The notes: a model not told the origin generated them from the sequence alone. A stretch of DNA of 7,105 nt from Methanobacterium sp. (GCA_003161815.1 PMNN01000234.1:1-7105), one strand, 5' to 3'. Shown: positions 1-6,887, counted from the first letter of the stretch. Numbers and translations are program-made.

Positions 1-105
<105 letters not shown>

Positions 106-111
106 AAAATC

Positions 112-133
112 TTTTTCTCTTTTTATTTTTTTT
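112..133 (+). terminator. oligo-T terminator of mer
   Basis: Immediately after the mer stop codon there is a nearly uninterrupted pyrimidine tract made of runs of five, five and eight T with single C or A interruptions. Archaeal RNA polymerase terminates at such U-rich tracts without needing a hairpin, and none is evident here. The position directly behind a highly expressed methanogenesis gene supports the call. Confidence 0.6.
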
Positions 134-299
134 AAATTATGGTAAGAACTTTACTGTATGCTTTTTCTGAATTTCTATAAAGTCTTTGAGATTGATAATC
201 CTTATAGTATTAATAGAGTAATATTTGTTTGAAATAAAACAATAACTCATAAACATTCCAATTCATTTTTTAAAATAAAATTTATAATCATATTATTCA

Positions 300-317
300 T
301 AATAAGCATAAAAAAAG
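300..317 (-). terminator. possible oligo-T terminator of the SPL-like radical SAM gene
   Basis: Read on the minus strand, a run of seven T (plus-strand A310-316) lies about 70 bases beyond the stop of the radical SAM gene. It is the clearest minus-strand T run in the 282-bp convergent spacer between mer and that gene. The rest of the spacer is AT-rich and shows no supported gene, tRNA or strong hairpin. An 18-codon plus-strand ORF at 328-384 is discussed separately. Tract length alone is weak evidence. Confidence 0.3.
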
Positions 318-387
318 GGATTTCTAAATGTACATGAATTGTATTATATCGATAATTAGAACTAAATTAAAATTAGACATGTAAATT

Positions 388-1275
388 CTAAATTATATTA
401 TTCTTAATGCCATATTTTCGACAAATCTTCTCTGATCTTTCGGATAATACCTGCTGATAATTTTTGGGTGGATAAAATGAATTTCGGAATAATTTCCTAG
501 TTTTATCTGAAATTTCAGGGAAATATTTATCCAAAATTTCGAAGTATCGCACTTTACAATCAGTTGATTTATCACCAAAAAGTGTTAATCCGCCTACTAA
601 AACAAAATCTGCATCATGATATTTCATTTCTTTGATCATTTTATCCAGATTTACTTCTGTATCTGATAAAAATGGCAAAACAGGCATCAGATTAGCCCCT
701 ACTAGGAATCCTTCTTCTTTAAGTTTCTGCATAGTTTGCAACCGTTCCCGAGGGGATGGTGCACCTGGCTCAAATATTCCGGCTAATTTATTATCTATAG
801 TAGAAAAAGAAAATGAAACAATTACATTATGGTTCAACTTTGTTTTTAAATCAGAGGGCAAATTAGCACTAGCATTTATCTTCCTTAAAATATCCAAATC
901 CTTTAAAATCAAATTGGACTTGGTAATAATATGCACTGGAAATTTGAAGCGGTAAATAATTTGCAGTAATTCACGGGTTAAACCTAAGTTTTCTTCAATA
1001 GGTAAATAAGGATCTGTAGAAGAGCCTACTACAATTATTCCGTATTCTCTCTTAAAAGCCCTGTTTTTTAGTTGTTTAATTAAAATCTCAGGAGCATTAA
1101 CTTTGATGGACAGATTATTCGAATGATCTCCCCCATATTTACTTCCCTGGATATAACAGTAAATACAGTTGAATGAGCATCCTGAATAGGGGTTCAGTGT
1201 ATAATTTTCTAAAAACCAGTCGTCACGTTTTTTATGTTTATTAAGAACTGATTTAACCTGAATCTCCTTAATCAT
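388..1275 (-). CDS. SPL-like radical SAM protein (SplB/COG1533-type)
   Basis: This encodes a 295-residue radical SAM protein. The motif NPYSGCSFNCIYCY carries the CX3CX2C cluster (Cys33, Cys37, Cys40) that binds a 4Fe-4S cluster and S-adenosylmethionine. Further segments typical of the family related to spore photoproduct lyase are STDPYLP, TKSNLILKDLDIL, EPGAPSPRERL and MPVLPF, in that order. Members are often annotated as DNA repair photolyase, but most non-spore-formers have no demonstrated substrate, so the reaction here is unknown. I chose ATG at 1275 because GTGA sits five bases upstream, a good archaeal ribosome binding site. A GTG at 1284 would add three residues but has only A/T-rich sequence before it. 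The C-terminus (KICRKYG) is intact and nothing suggests truncation. The gene is convergent with mer and divergent from a second radical SAM gene. Family membership is firm, function is not. Confidence 0.88.
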   Translation of the reverse strand: MIKEIQVKSVLNKHKKRDDWFLENYTLNPYSGCSFNCIYCYIQGSKYGGDHSNNLSIKVNAPEILIKQLKNRAFKREYGIIVVGSSTDPYLPIEENLGLTRELLQIIYRFKFPVHIITKSNLILKDLDILRKINASANLPSDLKTKLNHNVIVSFSFSTIDNKLAGIFEPGAPSPRERLQTMQKLKEEGFLVGANLMPVLPFLSDTEVNLDKMIKEMKYHDADFVLVGGLTLFGDKSTDCKVRYFEILDKYFPEISDKTRKLFRNSFYPPKNYQQVLSERSEKICRKYGIKNNII

Positions 1276-1433
1276 AAATTTCACTAATCAAAATTTTTTT
1301 TTAATTTTTTTATTTGAATTCAATAATTTTCTACTCAAATTTTTTGGTTTTATTTATTCATTTAATTTATAAGTAAAATTATAAATTCACGTATATAATA
1401 ATATATTTTAAATTATGTAAATCAGGCAAAACC
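1276..1433. promoter_or_regulatory. divergent promoter region between two radical SAM genes
   Basis: This very AT-rich spacer separates two genes transcribed away from each other, so it should hold a promoter for each. On the plus strand, TATA-like octamers occur at 1366-1373 (TTTATAAG) and 1379-1387, with further TATA-rich sequence at 1391-1410. The first would place a transcription start roughly 25 bases downstream and leave a leader of a few tens of bases before the ATG at 1434. On the minus strand the sequence is too uniformly A/T to select one box. No operator-like palindrome was seen. The region is supported by gene orientation; the exact boxes are guesses. Confidence 0.45.
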
Positions 1434-2495
1434 ATGGGAATTCAAGAACTAACACAAGAAATCAGGAAAAATTCCATTAGAAAAATTGATAAAAAATCAT
1501 CTCAGGAATCCTCAGCTAGTTGGTGTGGTGAAGATCTGCTTTACTCCGGGAAAGGCAAAGCAATATTCATAATTCTACCAACCCCCGGCTGTAATTGGGC
1601 ACTTTCAGATTCCGGAGGATGTACTATGTGTAGTTACATAGCTGATTCACCTCTAGAGATGGTGGAATCTGACGTTTTAATAGATATATTTCAAAATTTA
1701 ATGGATAAGCATAAAATAGAAGGTAAAACTGCGGTTAAAATCTTTGTATCTGGAAGTTTCCTTAACCCAAAAGAAATACCCATTAAAGCCAGGAATGAGA
1801 TCTTGAAGATCCTAAATCAATATGCCGATGCAGAAGAAATTGTAATTGAATCCCGGCCAGAATACGTTACTGAAGAAGTGCTTCAGGAATGCTGCAATTT
1901 ATTACCTGATAAAATATTTGAAGTAAGTATTGGACTGGAAAGCAGTAATGACTATATAAAGAAATACCGGATAAATAAAGGTTTTTCTAATGAAGACTTT
2001 GAAAACGCCATCTATATCATAAAAAACTTGAAATTAGATTACAAAATTAAATCAAAAGCCTATATTTTTGTTAAACCTATTTTAACATCCGAAAAAGATG
2101 CCATTGATGATGCTGTGGCATCAGCACAGTATTGTGAGAATGTGGGTGTGGATAGAATATCATTCTGCCCGGCAACCATACATAACGGAACTGTTATGGA
2201 GGTTTTATGGCATAGAGGTTCATATCAACCACCCTGGATTTGGAGCATACTTGAAATTATAAGAAAAGTTCGAAACTCTGTACAAATTCCGGTGATAATG
2301 GATACTTCCGGATTCGGAACTCGAAGAGGTCCATTTAACTGTAAAAAGTGTAATAAAAAATTTAAAAATTTGATAATTGAGTCCAACCTCAATCAGAGCG
2401 TTCCTGAGGAATTCGAGTGTGAATGTAAGGTTAAGTGGATGGCGGATGTTGAATTTTCCGATGCGACAAGATCAACTACTAATTTAACTAAATAA
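1434..2495 (+). CDS. raSEA: archaeosine biosynthesis radical SAM protein RaSEA
   Basis: This encodes a 353-residue radical SAM protein of the TIGR01210/COG1244 type. The signature [18 protein letters not shown] has the unusual spacing CX9CX2C (Cys53, Cys63, Cys66), typical of this family, for the 4Fe-4S/SAM site. Elp3-like core segments follow: [12 protein letters not shown] near 105-116, [11 protein letters not shown] near 138-148 and [16 protein letters not shown] near 164-179. A C-terminal CX2C plus CXC set (Cys303, Cys306, Cys329, Cys331) looks like a zinc ribbon. In characterised archaea RaSEA works with ArcS: ArcS attaches lysine to preQ0 at tRNA position 15, and RaSEA cleaves the C-N bond by radical chemistry to give archaeosine. 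ArcS is not in this window. The start has only a weak AGG about seven bases upstream, but no nearby in-frame alternative exists and the N-terminal length is normal. The gene appears monocistronic. A paralogue with another substrate is the main alternative. Confidence 0.85.
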   Translation: MGIQELTQEIRKNSIRKIDKKSSQESSASWCGEDLLYSGKGKAIFIILPTPGCNWALSDSGGCTMCSYIADSPLEMVESDVLIDIFQNLMDKHKIEGKTAVKIFVSGSFLNPKEIPIKARNEILKILNQYADAEEIVIESRPEYVTEEVLQECCNLLPDKIFEVSIGLESSNDYIKKYRINKGFSNEDFENAIYIIKNLKLDYKIKSKAYIFVKPILTSEKDAIDDAVASAQYCENVGVDRISFCPATIHNGTVMEVLWHRGSYQPPWIWSILEIIRKVRNSVQIPVIMDTSGFGTRRGPFNCKKCNKKFKNLIIESNLNQSVPEEFECECKVKWMADVEFSDATRSTTNLTK

Positions 2496-2800
2496 AAAAA
2501 AATCTCAATTTCAATTATTTTCATTACATACTGGATCAATCATAATTTCAGATTTGTGATTTATAACGAACGATCCTCAGCTTCTTAGACATCCTAAGCA
2601 CTCATAAACAGAAGGTTCCATAATAATATAGAACCCATTTGAAGTTTAATACTAACATCTTTATTTTAATCAAAGCTAAAATAATACTTAAAACAAAATT
2701 TTAAATTTAAATATACATTTAATACGATAAAAAGGATTAAAAATAATTTTTCTGATGATTTAAGCTTTCGATGAAAATAATTATTAAATAGTAACGCCGT

Positions 2801-2810
2801 CATATAAATA
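2801..2810 (+). promoter_or_regulatory. candidate TATA box of the decarboxylase gene
   Basis: The sequence CATATAAATA stands just behind a short GC-containing stretch (GTAACGCCGT) in otherwise A/T-rich DNA. A start about 25 bases downstream would give a leader of roughly 75 bases before the ATG at 2907. Other A/T-rich octamers closer to the gene could serve instead, so the call is tentative. Confidence 0.3.
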
Positions 2811-2893
2811 CATAATGATTATTATTCTTAACTTTTAATACGTTAGTAAAATGTTGAAATTTTATTAAACTAATTTTTAATTGCATCTTTTAA

Positions 2894-2899
2894 GAGGAG
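2894..2899 (+). promoter_or_regulatory. strong ribosome binding site of the decarboxylase gene
   Basis: GAGGAG lies seven bases before the ATG at 2907. It pairs well with the pyrimidine-rich 3' end of archaeal 16S rRNA and fixes this ATG as the start, which also gives the usual GadB-type N-terminal length. Confidence 0.7.
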
Positions 2900-2906
2900 A
2901 ATTGGA

Positions 2907-4310
2907 ATGTTATCTAATAAAATAAACATATCTAAAAAGACTAGAGTTGAAACCGAGACTACTCCTACTTGTGGTAGTAGATATTTCGCTGAAACCATAC
3001 CCAAATATGAAATACCCGACGAAGGCATGCCTCCACGAGCAGCGTATCAATTAATACGTGAAGAATTAAATTTAGACGGCAATCCTACCTTAAACATGGC
3101 AAGTTTTGTTACAACTTGGATGGAGCCTGAAGCTAATCAATTAATTATGGATAGTATAGGTAAAAATTTTGTGGATAATGATGAATATCCTCAGACAGAG
3201 AAGATACAGACAAGAGTGGTTAATATGTTAGCCCGATTATTTAATTCCCCGGAAAAATCTGAATCTTTGGGAACTGCTACCATAGGATCATCCGAAGCCA
3301 TCATGTTGGGACTTCTAGCTCATAAGTGGAGCTGGAAAAAACATAGACAAGCTGAAGACAAGCCCTATGACCGGCCTAATATTGTAATGGGTGCTGATGT
3401 ACATACTGCTTGGACAAAATTCGCCCTCTACTTTGATGTGGAACTGAAGTTAATACCTCTGGAAAAAGATAGACATATTGTAACTGCAGAGGGTATAGAA
3501 AGAGAAATTGATGAGAATACTATCTGTGTGGGCGCGGTTTTAGGGACAACCTTCACAGGACAGATGGATCCTATAAAAGAAATAAATGATCTTTTAGTTA
3601 ATATAAAGGAAACTAAGGGTTGGGATATACCAATACATGTTGATGCTGCCAGTGGAGGTTTTATAACTCCCTTTCTTAATCCTGAAATTGAATGGGATTT
3701 CAGATTGGAACAAGTGAAATCGATTAACGTATCTGGACATAAATATGGATTAGTGTATCCTGGAGTGGGATGGTTAATCTTTTGTGACAAGAATGATCTT
3801 CCTGAAGAACTGATTTTTGAAGTGAATTACCTTGGTGGGTTAATGCCTAATTATTCATTGAACTTCTCTAAGGGAAGTAATACCATTATAGCTCAATATT
3901 ATAATTTAATCAGATTAGGGAAAAAAGGTTACCAAGATATTTTACAAATATTATTAGTTAATGCTATTTATCTAGCCCATAAACTGGAAAATTCTGGCAG
4001 ATTTGAATTGATCAACAAAAATATCTTGTTCCCCCTAGTGGCTGTGAAATTAAAAGAGGATGCTAATTTCACCGTCTTCCACCTATCAGAAAAATTACGT
4101 CAAAAAGGTTGGATTGTGCCAGCGTATACGCTCCCTGCTAATGCAGATGATGTGGAGGTCATGAGAATGGTTATTAAAGAAAATTTCGGTAGAGATATGG
4201 TAGAAATGCTTTACACTGACATAATGAAAGCTTATGATAGTTTAGATCAAACCACCTTCGTTAAAGAAGAAATTGATGAGAAGAGAAAAAATCTCACCCT
4301 ATTATACTAG
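2907..4310 (+). CDS. gadB: glutamate decarboxylase (GadB-type, PLP-dependent)
   Basis: This 467-residue protein aligns along its whole length with E. coli GadB (466 residues). Such enzymes are cytoplasmic PLP-dependent group II decarboxylases that convert L-glutamate to GABA and CO2, consuming a proton. Visible landmarks are NMASFVTTW (Ser66-Phe67 matching substrate-contact Thr62-Phe63), FVDNDEYPQ (Asp90 matching Asp86), TIGSSEA (phosphate-binding Ser128-Ser129), HVDAASGG (His244, Asp246), SGHKYG (Lys279, the PLP lysine) and VMR (Arg420 matching Arg422). His166 occupies the place of GadB Gln163, which stacks on the PLP ring. The C-terminal tail ends in LTLLY and lacks the terminal histidine used by E. 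coli GadB for pH gating. This is not the shorter methanogen tyrosine decarboxylase MfnA. No glutamate/GABA antiporter gene is adjacent. Substrate glutamate is inferred from the family and the conserved contacts; another acidic amino acid is possible. Confidence 0.88.
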   Translation: MLSNKINISKKTRVETETTPTCGSRYFAETIPKYEIPDEGMPPRAAYQLIREELNLDGNPTLNMASFVTTWMEPEANQLIMDSIGKNFVDNDEYPQTEKIQTRVVNMLARLFNSPEKSESLGTATIGSSEAIMLGLLAHKWSWKKHRQAEDKPYDRPNIVMGADVHTAWTKFALYFDVELKLIPLEKDRHIVTAEGIEREIDENTICVGAVLGTTFTGQMDPIKEINDLLVNIKETKGWDIPIHVDAASGGFITPFLNPEIEWDFRLEQVKSINVSGHKYGLVYPGVGWLIFCDKNDLPEELIFEVNYLGGLMPNYSLNFSKGSNTIIAQYYNLIRLGKKGYQDILQILLVNAIYLAHKLENSGRFELINKNILFPLVAVKLKEDANFTVFHLSEKLRQKGWIVPAYTLPANADDVEVMRMVIKENFGRDMVEMLYTDIMKAYDSLDQTTFVKEEIDEKRKNLTLLY

Positions 4311-4322
4311 AACTAAATAATA

Positions 4323-4344
4323 CTTTTTCTTTTTAACATTTCTT
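4323..4344 (+). terminator. T-rich terminator after the decarboxylase gene
   Basis: Runs of five, five and three T, broken by C or AACA, start 13 bases after the decarboxylase stop. The tract resembles the one behind mer and suggests that the next plus-strand gene is transcribed from its own promoter. Confidence 0.45.
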
Positions 4345-4423
4345 TAAAAGCTCTTCAAAAGAAGTTTAAATTCTAGCTTCCATTATTTCTAGTACTGATA
4401 ATCGCTTTGAAAAAAATTGAACA

Positions 4424-4460
4424 TTAATAACCATGTATTAACTTATTTAATATTTATAAT
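4424..4460 (+). promoter_or_regulatory. candidate promoter region of the nucleotidyltransferase gene
   Basis: The inverted repeat TTAATA-N6-TATTAA at 4424-4441 is followed by A/T-rich TATA-like stretches at about 4444-4451 and 4453-4460. The first stretch would allow a start that still includes the ribosome binding site at 4471; the second would nearly exclude it. The repeat could be an operator or chance in AT-rich DNA. Confidence 0.3.
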
Positions 4461-4470
4461 ATTCAAATTA

Positions 4471-4476
4471 GAGGAT
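4471..4476 (+). promoter_or_regulatory. ribosome binding site of the nucleotidyltransferase gene
   Basis: GAGGAT lies eight bases before the ATG at 4485. It supports that codon as the start, which places the [13 protein letters not shown] nucleotide-binding motif right at the N-terminus as expected for the family. Confidence 0.55.
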
Positions 4477-4484
4477 ATATTCAA

Positions 4485-5780
4485 ATGATTGGAATAAGCG
4501 CTGATTTTGACCCACTACATAAAGGTCATGTTAAATTAATTGAAAAGGCCCGCGAATTGGCTGATAAAAAAGGTGAGGAGGTAATAATTTATCTTAACAA
4601 GGAGTATAGTGCAAACCACGCACCTTTCTTTGTAGGTTATGAGGCTAGATCTCAGATGGCTCTTGAAGCGGGAGCTGATAAAATAGTATCCATTGAAGGA
4701 TTGCATCATCGATTAACACTAGCCTACACCGTTCCCATACGTATTGCTATGATGATCGAGGAGGGAGTATTCGATTATGTAGATGCTGCTAATGTATCAA
4801 CAATGAAAATCAAAAAATATTCGTCATCCTTCGCGAGTAAAGGAATATTCAGTGGTATACCTCGAAATCTGCCTAATAGAAATGTAATTAGATGGTTTGC
4901 AGTTAATGAATTTCTATACCAAAAATATGGAAAGAAACTCGTGTTTCACATCATCCCAGAATATAAGATGAATGGAGAGAAAATTTCAGGGCGTAACATT
5001 AGAAAAGAAATAATTGATAACGAGCTGGAAATACCTGAAAATATTAAGCAACTTCTTCCTGAATCAACAGTGAAAATACTAGAAAATGAGATAGTAAAAG
5101 GCCATGTGCCAGGTAAAAGAAATTTAAATGTTATCATGGAAAGTTTAAATAAATATTCACGCTCTAAGCTCCTTGATATTGCCTATTTGAATGCTGATGC
5201 TGTTGACGCTATCATTAAGGGTAGACGATATAATTATGAAAATCAAATATGGGCATCCTTCAGAAAGGCTGGTTATGGTCCAGTACTCACTAGACTGGCT
5301 ATAAGTACTATTGAACAAACTGTAAGTCGTGGGGAAGTGTATGAACTCATTAAGGATTATGAAAAACAGGGGATTATTCCTCCAGACCAAACGGTTGAAA
5401 AGATCATTGAAAGAGCCTGGTTTGTAGCTTCGAAAGGAGCTGAGGGAGCTTCATCGGCCGACGCTCATAAAATGTTCAGGGAAGGTAAAACTATCCGTGA
5501 AAAGCCGTTTTACACTTTTGATGGGGGAATTCATCTTCGTAGCTTTGAAGTTGATTCCCTAAAAACTGATATGGAGGCCTCACTCTACGTCGATAAACAT
5601 GGTAAGATTTCATGTGTGGTACGGGCGCCAGATCGTAAAATAAAAACTCCACTTAAATTACCAGCAAAACTTGCAACCTATCTTCGTCTTTTGATAGATT
5701 CACATTTTATCCCTCTGAAAGCTCAGATTGTAGAGAAAAAACAGGGATTTAGAGTACGAATCTCCATACATAATAGATAA
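4485..5780 (+). CDS. HxGH-motif nucleotidyltransferase, TmcAL/YlbM-like, with unassigned C-terminal part
   Basis: This 431-residue protein starts with a cytidylyltransferase-like Rossmann domain. [13 protein letters not shown] carries the HxGH motif (His12, His15), and ISGRNIRK at 167-174 matches the second nucleotide-binding motif, usually ISxTxIR. Residues 42-65 (SANHAPFF through [12 protein letters not shown]) resemble the corresponding part of bacterial TmcAL/YlbM (COG1323). The overall length also fits that family of about 400 residues. TmcAL activates acetate with ATP to make N4-acetylcytidine in the anticodon of elongator tRNA-Met. Whether this archaeal protein does so is unproven, since archaea generally make that modification by other enzymes. 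Residues from about 205 to the end, including [17 protein letters not shown] and a basic C-terminus, match nothing I recognise. No signal peptide or membrane segment is seen. The gene follows the decarboxylase by 174 bp and is convergent with the dehydrogenase. Alternative: an adenylyl- or cytidylyltransferase of cofactor or lipid metabolism. Confidence 0.75.
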   Translation: MIGISADFDPLHKGHVKLIEKARELADKKGEEVIIYLNKEYSANHAPFFVGYEARSQMALEAGADKIVSIEGLHHRLTLAYTVPIRIAMMIEEGVFDYVDAANVSTMKIKKYSSSFASKGIFSGIPRNLPNRNVIRWFAVNEFLYQKYGKKLVFHIIPEYKMNGEKISGRNIRKEIIDNELEIPENIKQLLPESTVKILENEIVKGHVPGKRNLNVIMESLNKYSRSKLLDIAYLNADAVDAIIKGRRYNYENQIWASFRKAGYGPVLTRLAISTIEQTVSRGEVYELIKDYEKQGIIPPDQTVEKIIERAWFVASKGAEGASSADAHKMFREGKTIREKPFYTFDGGIHLRSFEVDSLKTDMEASLYVDKHGKISCVVRAPDRKIKTPLKLPAKLATYLRLLIDSHFIPLKAQIVEKKQGFRVRISIHNR

Positions 5781-5839
5781 TTTATTTAGAATAAGAAAAT
5801 TTTTAGATTTAAGATTAAATTAAATTTAATGAAATATTA

Positions 5840-5855
5840 GTTAAAACTAAAAAAC
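5840..5855 (-). terminator. possible oligo-T terminator of the dehydrogenase gene
   Basis: On the minus strand this stretch reads as a run of six T followed by another four, about 90 bases beyond the dehydrogenase stop. It lies inside the 164-bp convergent spacer, which holds no supported gene. Confidence 0.25.
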
Positions 5856-5894
5856 GATGGATAATTTACATCTTCAACAGAACTAAAAATATAA

Positions 5895-5901
5895 TTTTTT
5901 T
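5895..5901 (+). terminator. possible oligo-T terminator of the nucleotidyltransferase gene
   Basis: A run of seven T is the longest plus-strand T tract after the nucleotidyltransferase stop, about 115 bases downstream. A shorter run of five at about 5800 is an alternative. The downstream gene is on the opposite strand, so a terminator is expected somewhere in this spacer. Confidence 0.3.
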
Positions 5902-5944
5902 ATTATTTCAATTTTGATTTGGAGTTTTAATTAATAGGAAATTT

Positions 5945-6769
5945 TTATTTTTGAATTCTTTCAAATATATTTTTATAATCTTCAGGTGTTTTTTCTAGTT
6001 TGCCTAATTTTTTGGTTAGCATATTGAAAAATTCTGCAGTTGCCTTGCTTATCATGGGATCAGAATATTCTGATATCATATCTAAAATTTCATACAATTC
6101 TTGTGCTCTTCTTTCTGCATGGAAAGCGCTGCTCGTTATTCTTGATATTGCAGATTCTCTAAAACCTGGACATTCGGTTTCTTCCAGAGATTTAAGAAGT
6201 TCTTCGTCTAATCCCAACTTATATGCGGAATAAAGTGATTCAAAAAGCAGTGCTGAGACACTTTTTGTGTATGAACTTCTCAACATCTTTAATGTCGATG
6301 CTTGACCTATTTCAGGTCCTATAACCTTTATATTCATACCATATTTATTTAATTTCATAAATTGAATTGCGGAGCTTCCAGAGACTATTATGGGTACATT
6401 GAAGCCTAATCTTTTTATACTTCCCATTATTGCAGCATCTACGGTTTTACCATTCTCTATATAGCTCAATGCTTCCTCAACGGTTTTTGGTGAAACATTA
6501 TTTATATCCGCATAAACTCCTTTGGAATATTTTCCTACTGCTCGAGCAACTTCTACGGCTTGTGAGGGTGTCACTGTAGATATCAAAATATCAGAATTTT
6601 TTGCAACTTCGATTTGATCTTCACAAATATTCACTCCAGTCTTCTCTGCTAAACTGCATGTTCTGGGAGTTCTACCTTCTAGAGAAGTGTAAATTTCCAC
6701 TGCCTTATCCCTAAGACCTTTTGAAATGGTTGTTGCTACCTCTCCAAATCCTATAAATCCTACTTTCAT
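5945..6769 (-). CDS. NAD(P)-binding dehydrogenase of the 6-phosphogluconate/hydroxyisobutyrate dehydrogenase superfamily, DUF1932-like
   Basis: This encodes 274 residues. The N-terminus VGFIGFGEVA is a GxGxxA dinucleotide-binding Rossmann motif. STVTPSQA near 64-71 and ADINNVSPKT near 87-96 correspond to the beta-strand and substrate-binding segments of beta-hydroxyacid dehydrogenases. GQASTLKMLRSSY at 155-167 contains the likely catalytic lysine (Lys161). The helical C-terminus resembles the DUF1932 domain that replaces the usual 6PGDH-type one in some members. The reaction is probably NAD(P)-dependent oxidation or reduction of a small hydroxyacid or phosphosugar acid; the substrate cannot be read from sequence. 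I chose ATG at 6769 because GGGGAT lies six bases upstream and VGFIGFG then sits at the usual N-terminal position. An in-frame ATG at 6787 would add six residues but has only an A/T run before it. The upstream minus-strand gene ends about 200 bp away, so co-transcription is uncertain. Confidence 0.8.
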   Translation of the reverse strand: MKVGFIGFGEVATTISKGLRDKAVEIYTSLEGRTPRTCSLAEKTGVNICEDQIEVAKNSDILISTVTPSQAVEVARAVGKYSKGVYADINNVSPKTVEEALSYIENGKTVDAAIMGSIKRLGFNVPIIVSGSSAIQFMKLNKYGMNIKVIGPEIGQASTLKMLRSSYTKSVSALLFESLYSAYKLGLDEELLKSLEETECPGFRESAISRITSSAFHAERRAQELYEILDMISEYSDPMISKATAEFFNMLTKKLGKLEKTPEDYKNIFERIQK

Positions 6770-6775
6770 AGAAAT

Positions 6776-6781
6776 ATCCCC
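6776..6781 (-). promoter_or_regulatory. ribosome binding site that decides the dehydrogenase start
   Basis: On the minus strand GGGGAT lies six bases before the ATG at 6769. This favours the 274-residue form over a start at 6787, where no ribosome binding site is visible and where this purine-rich motif would fall inside the coding sequence. Confidence 0.6.
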
Positions 6782-6816
6782 AATCATAAAAAAAATTTCG
6801 AATTCATATAACTTTT

Positions 6817-6833
6817 TTATTTAATTATAATGT
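6817..6833 (-). promoter_or_regulatory. candidate TATA region of the dehydrogenase gene
   Basis: The minus-strand sequence CATTATAATTAAATAAA is TATA-like and would allow a start near 6795, leaving a short leader that still includes the ribosome binding site at 6776-6781. Other A/T stretches nearby could serve, so this is tentative. Confidence 0.3.
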
Positions 6834-6872
6834 TAAGGTAAATAAATTTTTATCACATAATAAGAATTAATT

Positions 6873-6887
6873 TACACTTGAAGTGTA
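6873..6887. repeat. perfect 15-bp palindrome, possible operator
   Basis: TACACTT-G-AAGTGTA is a perfect 7-1-7 inverted repeat, with flanking bases that do not pair. It lies about 104 bp upstream of the dehydrogenase start and about 90 bp beyond the stop of the next minus-strand gene. It would be about 40 to 55 bp upstream of the candidate TATA region, a position compatible with an activator or repressor dimer. A seven-base stem with one loop base cannot form a good RNA hairpin, so a protein-binding site is more likely than a terminator. Confidence 0.4.

Larger units (their letters stand above)
2496..2906. other. 411-bp intergenic region between RaSEA and the decarboxylase gene
   Basis: I see no supported gene here; the longest reading frames are about 14 to 18 codons. 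The first 30 bases are A/T-rich and may contain the RaSEA terminator. Bases about 2545-2640 are less AT-rich than the flanks and hold two small inverted repeats: CTTAG/CTAAG at 2584-2598 with a 5-base loop, and GGTTC/GAACC at 2614-2635 with a 12-base loop. Both stems are only five base pairs, so structure is doubtful. From about 2690 to the decarboxylase start the sequence is strongly AT-rich with many TATA-like stretches. The length would allow a regulated promoter or a small RNA, but neither can be demonstrated. Confidence 0.6.

Noticed and set aside
632..955. 107-codon plus-strand reading frame
   Set aside because: It lies wholly inside the SPL-like radical SAM gene on the opposite strand, has no ribosome binding site I could identify, and resembles no family.
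388..1284. GTG start of the SPL-like gene at 1284
   Set aside because: It adds only three residues and has no ribosome binding site, whereas the ATG at 1275 has GTGA at good spacing.
2577..2621. 14-codon minus-strand ORF with a CxxC pattern (MEPSVYECLGCLRS)
   Set aside because: The zinc-knuckle look is suggestive, but it is too short, lacks a ribosome binding site and has no matching continuation in neighbouring frames.
2611..2640. tRNA T-arm suggested by GGTTC
   Set aside because: The paired segment is 12 bases away with no T-loop consensus, acceptor stem or anticodon arm.
2750..2790. C/D-box guide RNA suggested by TGATGA and CGATGA motifs
   Set aside because: No properly spaced CTGA D or D' boxes follow, so the required C-D'-C'-D order is missing.
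3428..3790. 120-codon minus-strand reading frame
   Set aside because: It is antisense to the conserved core of the decarboxylase, including the PLP lysine region, and is a by-product of that coding sequence.
5157..5390. 77-codon minus-strand reading frame
   Set aside because: It is antisense to the nucleotidyltransferase gene and has a composition typical of reverse-frame translation.
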